A stretch of 64,000 bases of DNA, taken from NCBI GenBank assembly GCA_947683625.1, contig CANTUR010000242.1, forward strand, positions 1,101,872-1,165,871, written 5' to 3'. A model generated the notes under the pieces. The model was given only the letters and a program-made list of their open reading frames with translations, did not search any database and was not told the origin of the DNA. Positions 57,447 to 64,000 of this stretch are shown here, piece by piece (within the stretch, counting starts at the first letter, position 1; every line of letters starts with the position of its first letter). Origin of the DNA: Mallotus nudiflorus. Taxonomy: Eukaryota; Streptophyta; Magnoliopsida; Malpighiales; Euphorbiaceae. A program made the translations under genes and the position numbers.

Positions 57447-59527
57447 GTAAGCCCTAGAACGTTTCAATAAAAAAGGAATGCATTTTTGTATCCATTTATG
57501 TATCTTTGCATGGTTGTGTTCGTTTTGATAGTGAATTTGCTTCTTCGAAGTAGATTAATTGTGTAAAGGTGCCGTTTTTAGATTGCCAGAATGTTTTTTT
57601 TTTTTTTTTTTGCTCATTTGTTCTTTTTGGTAGCTCAATCTTTTAGGCTTTGCGTGTTTGTTTGATTTTGGTACGTAGGATCAAGGCTTTTAATGAAAAA
57701 TTGATGCCTGATTATTAATTCACTTTGTGCTTTTCATTTGTATGTTGAGTTGCTTTGGATTGACTATTAGGCTGCAAGTATACATTTATATTTTTGTTAG
57801 TGAATTCAGCTGATTTAGTGTTTGTAGTTGGATTTTTTTTTTTTTTTTTTGGTTGTGGTGGATAAGGATGTACATATATGGTAAGTATGTTTTTTTTTTT
57901 TTGGGTATGTTTGAATGAAGTATAGCTGGAGAAAAGCTGTATTCATGGGAATTTAACCTTATTTGCTTTGATGTGTGCTGGAGTCACCAACTCAGCACTA
58001 TTGTTGTATAGACTATAACAAACTGTTCCGCTAATAGCTAAGCTAAACATTCACGAATGTCATGACAAAAAATGTAAGAGTAATTTGTTTCGTTTGGCAG
58101 TTAATAATGATGTTATATTGCAGACTCTTGGATAATCGTCAATGGGGTGATTTTATTGAGTCAGTGAAGAGTGGGTGCCGCATTAACCAAGTATTTAGTG
58201 CTTCGTCAAATGTGTAAATTCTTAATCTTGTTTGTTTGTGCCTCACAATTGCCATAGGTTTTGGTTGTCATGAAAAAGTTGCAATGGTTGCCGCTGTCAC
58301 TGTTGTTAGTTTCTTATAAGAATTATAAGAATAGAAAAATGACTCAAATCTACAGTTAAATGAGAATTTAACTGATATATGATAGGTTAGGTATTACTTC
58401 TTCTCTAGCAACATGTTGAACAGAAACAAATGAGTTAAATTAGATATTTTGTATTCACAGCCAAAAATTTGCATTTTTACCTTATTTGGTGAATTTTCTC
58501 TAGCTCTGTCTTTTGAAATCAACAATTGGTTAGAATCTTGTTAAATTGAACTTCGACAATGACCATGAGGACTGAAAAACAGGTAGAAATAAATGTGGTT
58601 AGTTTCTGCATATAGAAAGCTATATTTGCTGAAAATCTCTAGAGAGGCCCTTTCTTGATTGTCATGGCCAAATCAATCATAACTATTGTGAGCTATGCCA
58701 AATGCATGGGATATATGTTTCTGTTGGCTGACAGCAATATGCAGATGATATGGCATGGCAATGGACATGAATTATATTAGCACATGCCATATTTGGCAAG
58801 CCAAAAAACCATTGAGCCAATATGTGAAACCATGCTGGATATGATTACCCAAAACTGTTTCTATTTGTTTATAATATTATTTAACAAATTCATGATCATA
58901 GCTAGAACTTTGCCATATATAGCTGTTTTTTCTTTAGCGAACTTTTTCCATGATTCTGCCATTGTAATGTATAGTTTGAAAAATAGTATCTTATGATTGC
59001 AGTATAGGTGGTTTTGACCCACTTATGTTTCTTGACAAAGAACAAAGCTTAATTTGGTTGTGATATAACTCTTTATATATTTTATCTATTTCTTAATAGA
59101 TGTTTGTAAACATGACCTCTATAGGAAGTTATATAAATTGTTTTGGAAATTAGTGAGCCGTACTTCGAAAGTCTGCTGAACTTTCAGTCACTTTCTTGTG
59201 TTCGGCCAAGTGTTTTGAAGGCCTATCCTTGATTGGTATTTCATGTGAGCATCTTTTTCATAGCATTTATGGATGCAACATTGTAGGAAGTGAATTTTAT
59301 TTAACTTCAGTTGCATATGTGAGAAGGGGGAAGTAAATTTCATTTCAGCATTTGTGATCTTATTTACCTTTTATTATATTTTTTCTCTGAGTACTTTCTG
59401 CATTAGCATCCCCACATTAAATAGATTGTTTGTTTAACATTATTGTTCTGCATCGAGCAAACTCTCTCCTCTCCCCTTCCCCACTCAAATAAAAAAGTAA
59501 TTTCCTCTACTGTATTTCTGTATGCAG
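57447..59527 (+). other. leader intron of the BAG6-like gene
   Basis: No coding exon recognised. Poly-T runs at 57593-57610, 57834-57850 and 57889-57901. Ends with a TGTATGCAG acceptor at 59527. Confidence 0.5.
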
Positions 59528-59890
59528 GCATCTATTGTTTTGAGGAGAATGGCGAATGACAGTGCTCAGAAAATCCCTGGTGCAAATGTGGCTGAAGGTT
59601 CAGAGACAACTATTGAAATAAAAATCAAAACTCTGGACTCACAAACCTATACTTTAAGAGTGGATAAGCAGGTGATTGCTCTAACGTACATACTTTACAC
59701 TTTCTCTTGAACTAAATCTACCTCTTATAGCTAGTTTTTGGAGCAGAGTATTACTAGAATACGAAACACAGAAAGAAAGTTAACGAATGGAGGAATTAGG
59801 AAATTTTGACAACCACAAGCAAGACTTTTTAATAACTCTTTATGGATAATGGGTTGAGAATTTATAATATATGCTGCATTCCCCACCGCC

Positions 59891-59922
<32 letters not shown>

Positions 59923-62900
59923 TCTTTTGTTATATAATACATGAAGATACTTTGAGAGCCCTTGAAACACAAGCCCAAAAAGAACTTGAGAAGACTCCTG
60001 TCTCAAGAAATATGAAAGGTGGAACTTGCTCCCTAAGAACCTAGCATTTTCATAACCTAAATAAATACCATCCATCAGGCATGGGGAAATGCTTTTTCTT
60101 TTTTTCAAATCTCTGCCATCTTTTGTCTCTTCATCTGAGCTTCTTTTATTCATGCTCATAGGTCAAAATGGAGCCAGCATGACGAAATTGCCTAAAATGT
60201 AACCCAAGACTGTTGGCAGAAAATAAAGAAGAATGTATTTTAAGCAACCTTGTAAAGGAAATAATAGATAAAGTACGCTTTTTGTTTTTTAATTTGAATA
60301 ACACTAGACACTATATATTGACAGCTCCATCTCTCCCAACTATGTTATTGAAAAAAGTAGATCTTGTAGATTGATCTTATCATTTTGGTTTTACGCTTTA
60401 GTGCTTTGGCAAGTGAGTATCTGTTGCTATGAATTTGTATATAAACCCACATTGTGCATAAATTATTTTTTTATACATATTCTCTCCTTAGTTTTGAACT
60501 TCCTGCAGATGCCAGTTCCTGCTTAAAAAGAACAGATCGCCTCTGTGACAGGTGTGTTATCGGAACAACAACGTTTAATATGCCGTGGAAAAGTTTTGAA
60601 GGATGATCAATTGCTTTCTGCGTACCGTATCCTTTATCAATGTTTTAATATCTTTTCTTTCTGATATCAGTGGGATTGGAAGCTTTTGTGTAAATTTTTT
60701 CCCCTTTTCTTCCTTTTCTATTCTCTTTTTGGATATACTTTCTATTTTGAAAAAATTATATTTAAACATTTGTTTTAGTTCTTGAAAGAAAACAACGGAG
60801 ATTTCTTGTATCTTTTCTGATCCAATAAGTTGTACACTGCAAAGTAAAACAGGATTGCTGGTCTATAACATCTTCTTTTGGTATTTTTACACAACATCAA
60901 ACTAGAATGCTGACACAGAAAGGAAAACTCTTATTAAACTCTTATTTACTAGGAGGTTGACATGTATATGAGGTTTATATGTTCTGTGTTGATCCTGGCT
61001 TTGTGCCACTTTTGAACATGCATCTAGGAGTGAATGGATACATATGCAATTTAAGTTATTTGGCATGCTGACAGGAAATTTAAAGTTGGTCATGACTTGG
61101 ATTATTTTATTGCATTCAAACTTTTGATCAAGCAATAAATATATGCTATATATGCATAAGCCCACATCTGCAGTACTATTATATTTTGTGTGCATCTTTC
61201 GGGTCTGATAAATAGTTCTTGTTATAGTGCATTTTCTTGCTAATAAACACCTTTAAATTGTGATCAAAGGATTTATTCAAATGCACATTGAATTCTTTTA
61301 CCTCTTCCAAAAAAAAGTATGTAAAAACCAGGCATGTCATGAATAAGAATTTGATACTACTATAATGCTGTAACCTGCAGCAAAATCTCTATTGTTCTTC
61401 TCCAGCTTAACTCTACTAGTGTACTTTCAATGGTCCTTACTGTCATACTTAACATGATTTAGATGTTGAAGATGGGCATACCTTGCATCTGGTTGTCAGG
61501 CAACCTGTTATTCCATCATCTGATGGCCTCCCCAACCATCCAGGTTCTAGTTGCAATATATTTATTCGAATCGTCTTTATTTTAATTTACTTTAAAATGG
61601 TTACTTCTCTGGGTTTAAATGTGCTGATATGTTGTGTGAGGGATCAAGGGCCTTATTTACTAATTGACCTCATCTGATTTATATATAAATGTCACAAGAA
61701 ACACCAAATCCCATGCCTCCACAACTCCATCTCCACAAATTTTATCAAGAAATCTGGAAAAAGAAGATGAAGAATAAGCTCAAATGTTCGATTAAGAAAC
61801 AAATACAAGAACAGTAAGAACAGAGCAATTTAGACAGGGCACTGTAGGCAAAAATGCCTTCAAACCAAATTAAGCACCCATAATTGCATTATCAAAAGCC
61901 AAAAATTGAAAAGAAAATTTGCATTTCTGTTTTTTAAGATCTAAAAGAGCTGGTATATTAACAATATCAAAGGAATTCATGGTTGAAACAATTAAATTCT
62001 GAAACTAAAGAATCCTAGTTGAAACAATTAAATTCTGAAATTAATTGGTAACAAATGCGTTTTTCTAAGTAACAGCTTGCTTTATCTTATTGAGAAATCT
62101 GAAATAAGATTTTGCAAGAACATCGAACACTTCATCTAATGAATTTATAATTTCCATTCACCACTGCAACACTTCCTAGTGAGATTATTATTTTATTTGG
62201 TATAATGTGATTCCTGTGATGGTGTGGTGTTGCTTTCAACTCTAGTTTATTGAGTGCTTGGATATTCTTGTTTAATTGATAAAAGGACGTCAGTGAATAA
62301 TATATTAGTTTAGATGGAATGAATATATTGCAGTAAGGGTGCCTCTAATGAATCATAACATTATGATGCCACATGCCAAGCTTCTTTACCACCTATGGGG
62401 ACCTAGAAATGCCAACTAATAATGTTGCATTACAGCTGCATTCTGCTTTGGACATTCTGGCATTTCAAAATGAACTTGTGTGGCATCTATTGTTCAACTG
62501 AATGTGCATAATTCATGATGATTTGTGCATTCATGATAAAATCGATAAGGATTAACCAGTATATATTCATGCTACAGCAACAGATCCTGATTCAAGTACA
62601 AGCCGTGGTCATGTAGCGCCTAGTGTTGTAATAGAAACTTTCAGCATGCCTGATCAAGGGGATGGAGTTCCTCCAGAAATCAGTAGGGTGAGTTAAGAGA
62701 TATTGAATTGAGTGTTTTTAAATAACCAGAGGTTAAAAAATTTGTAATATAATAATTTATTCATGATTTTTATCAGATTGTTTCCGCTGTTCTTGGTTCA
62801 TTTGGATTTCCAAATATTGGAAGTGGCAGTGAAGTGGTTGATGTTGCAAGGGTAAATCTCAATTTAAACTCTGGAAATTAATGAAGTATGTTGCCTGTTC

Positions 62901-63862
62901 ATCCTATTCTGAGTCTATTTTTGGCATAACAAAGAGGAATTTTTCATTTTATGTCCATGCTATCATCATCCCTTATGCACACGATGACAAATTGATATAT
63001 TTAGAAAAAGCCTTCAGATTACAATGCCCTATGTATCTTAGGATGTTATATATTGTGTTGAGATGTTGATGGTTTCTCAGATATGATAGATAAATCTGGC
63101 GGCATGCCTCTTATATCAAGAAAATATACAATTTGCTAAATATATGATGTGTCTTTCAATTTCTATCTCCATCTAGAGACATGTTCATATAAACTTATTC
63201 TTTGTGGTGAGATTGGATGTGATAGGAGCGCGATCAACATAGATCACCAGCTGCTAGTGGTACACCAGATGGATTGCATCTGCAACCTGAACAAACTAGC
63301 ACCAGAGTTCAATCTGATAGATCACAAAGTGCTTTTGGCCTTCCAACAACAGCTTCTTTGGGGTCTCTACATCCACCTGTAAGTTTGAGATCCTATTGCC
63401 TCCTTTCTCTTTCCAAATTTTCTTTGTGTATGATACAGATGTTGCAGCAGTTGCTCTTTTTTATAGTTTGAAAGCTTGTGAAATATCCATAATCATGTTC
63501 ATTGCAGGTAATTCCTGATTCCTTAACAACTTTGTCACAATATCTGAGTCATATGAAGCGTGAATTCAGTGCTATTCGTGAGTTTAATCTCTGATACATA
63601 ATTCTCTAACTCGTGTATTTTAGTTGATTCTGTAATACTGATTGCTTGACTTATTGAAATGGTCGTGAATCGTGATAATTGCAGAAAGAAGTGGAGAAAA
63701 CACTATTCAGCAGAGGCCTCACAGAGGACTGAGCAAAGAGAGTCTAATCCACATCCAAGATCAGAGGCTGCACAAGAAAGTCTTCCAACGCCAGCATCCT
63801 TAGCTGGAGTCATAACATCTAGCATACAGTTTATCAATGAACAAGTTGTAGAGTGCTTACAA
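59528..63862 (+). CDS. ubiquitin-like-domain protein, BAG6/CIP73 type, 5' part, with two lesions
   Basis: Exons: 59528-59671 (ATG at 59549, MANDSAQKIPG, then the ubiquitin fold TTIEIKIKTLDSQTYTLRVD), 60509-60626, 61463-61543, 62578-62687, 62777-62851, 63226-63378, 63508-63577 and 63685-63862. All have GT-AG sites and compatible phases. The ubiquitin-like domain ends in LICRGKVLKDDQLLSAY and VEDGHTLHLVVRQP. Later parts are low-complexity with PPEISRIVSAVLGSFGFPNI, and LPTPASLAGVITSSIQFINE. Plant homologues are large Pro-rich proteins related to BAG6 and to Lotus CIP73. Lesions are an in-frame TAA at 60524-60526 where a Leu is expected, and a likely 1-nt deletion near 63710 that separates GENTIQ from ASQRTEQRESN. 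It may be a pseudogene or contain assembly errors. The 3' part lies outside the window. Confidence 0.8.
59892..59920. repeat. poly-C tract, 29 bp
   Basis: An uninterrupted C run within a C-rich stretch (59881-59920), in an intron of the BAG6-like gene. Very unusual in an AT-rich plant genome; may be a sequencing or gap-filling artefact. Confidence 0.9.
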
Positions 63863-64000
63863 GTGTGTTGTTTGATGCCAGCTTATCTTTTATATTATCA
63901 TTGTTTTTATTTTAGTCTCTCTTATTTTTACATAGTAACCTACTCTAAATTGCACTTGCTATTAAAGCTCTGTTCCTGAAGGACATACGGTTGTAGCATT
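63863..64000 (+). other. intron and window end of the BAG6-like gene
   Basis: Starts with a GTGTGTTG donor. The open frame 63659-63979 runs through it only because no stop happens to intervene. No exon is assigned here. Confidence 0.4.

Noticed and set aside
59731..60159. 142-residue minus-strand open frame with a poly-Gly run
   Set aside because: The Gly run is the poly-C tract read backwards, the frame lies in an intron on the opposite strand, and it has no recognisable domain.

Overview
This is a plant nuclear window, almost certainly from a eudicot. It shows AT-rich intergenic DNA, spliceosomal introns, plant-type leucine-rich-repeat receptor-like protein (RLP) sequence, and a dense nest of plant retroelement families. 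I cannot name the species from sequence alone. Only the two edges look like host genes in place: the 3' end of an RLP gene (2-496, +) and the 5' part of a BAG6/CIP73-type ubiquitin-like-domain gene (about 56.89-64 kb, +). The second carries an in-frame stop and an apparent 1-nt frameshift. Nearly everything else is mobile or repetitive DNA.

Layout. 2.7-3.19 kb: a foldback MITE-like inverted repeat. 3.19-16.75 kb: a mosaic of host gene fragments, all on the minus strand with exon/intron structure kept. In order from high to low coordinate they are a tafazzin-type acyltransferase, S-nitrosoglutathione reductase (class III ADH), Argonaute, VIK/ILK-type ankyrin kinase, lipid phosphate phosphatase, and an ERD6-like sugar transporter. 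Candidate Helitron 3' ends (hairpin plus CTAG or CTAA, minus strand) lie at 3187, 6647 and, more weakly, 8521. I infer that Helitrons captured these fragments. A solo LTR (9278-12308, target duplication AAAAT) splits this block. 16.82-17.55 kb: a tandem array of a very small LTR element, LTR 150 bp and internal 33 bp, with 4 LTRs and 3 internals. 17.7-23.1 kb: two copies of a ~1.1 kb segment around a decayed RLP fragment; the second copy carries a 1.4 kb solo-LTR-like element. 24.1-28.07 kb: a second solo LTR (target duplication CAAGA) beside a decayed hAT transposase locus (about 28.1-32.3 kb).

32.5-36.25 kb: a truncated Ty1/copia Sirevirus-like element (minus) abutting a 3'-truncated L1-type LINE (36.25-41.1 kb, minus). 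42.07-55.37 kb: a degenerate but structurally complete Sirevirus-like copia element (minus), with two LTRs, target duplication TGTTC, primer binding site, gag, protease, integrase, RT, RNase H, a post-pol ORF and four polypurine-tract copies. It is interrupted by a third solo LTR (46144-49282, target duplication GATAT) of the same 3-4 kb family.

The most unusual signals are four. First, the same-strand patchwork of six captured host genes. Second, the tandem mini-LTR array. Third, minisatellite units inside the long LTRs, in which different inverted-repeat arms flank a conserved core. Fourth, a coherent but decayed post-pol ORF in the copia element. All protein names come from remembered family motifs; no search was run.
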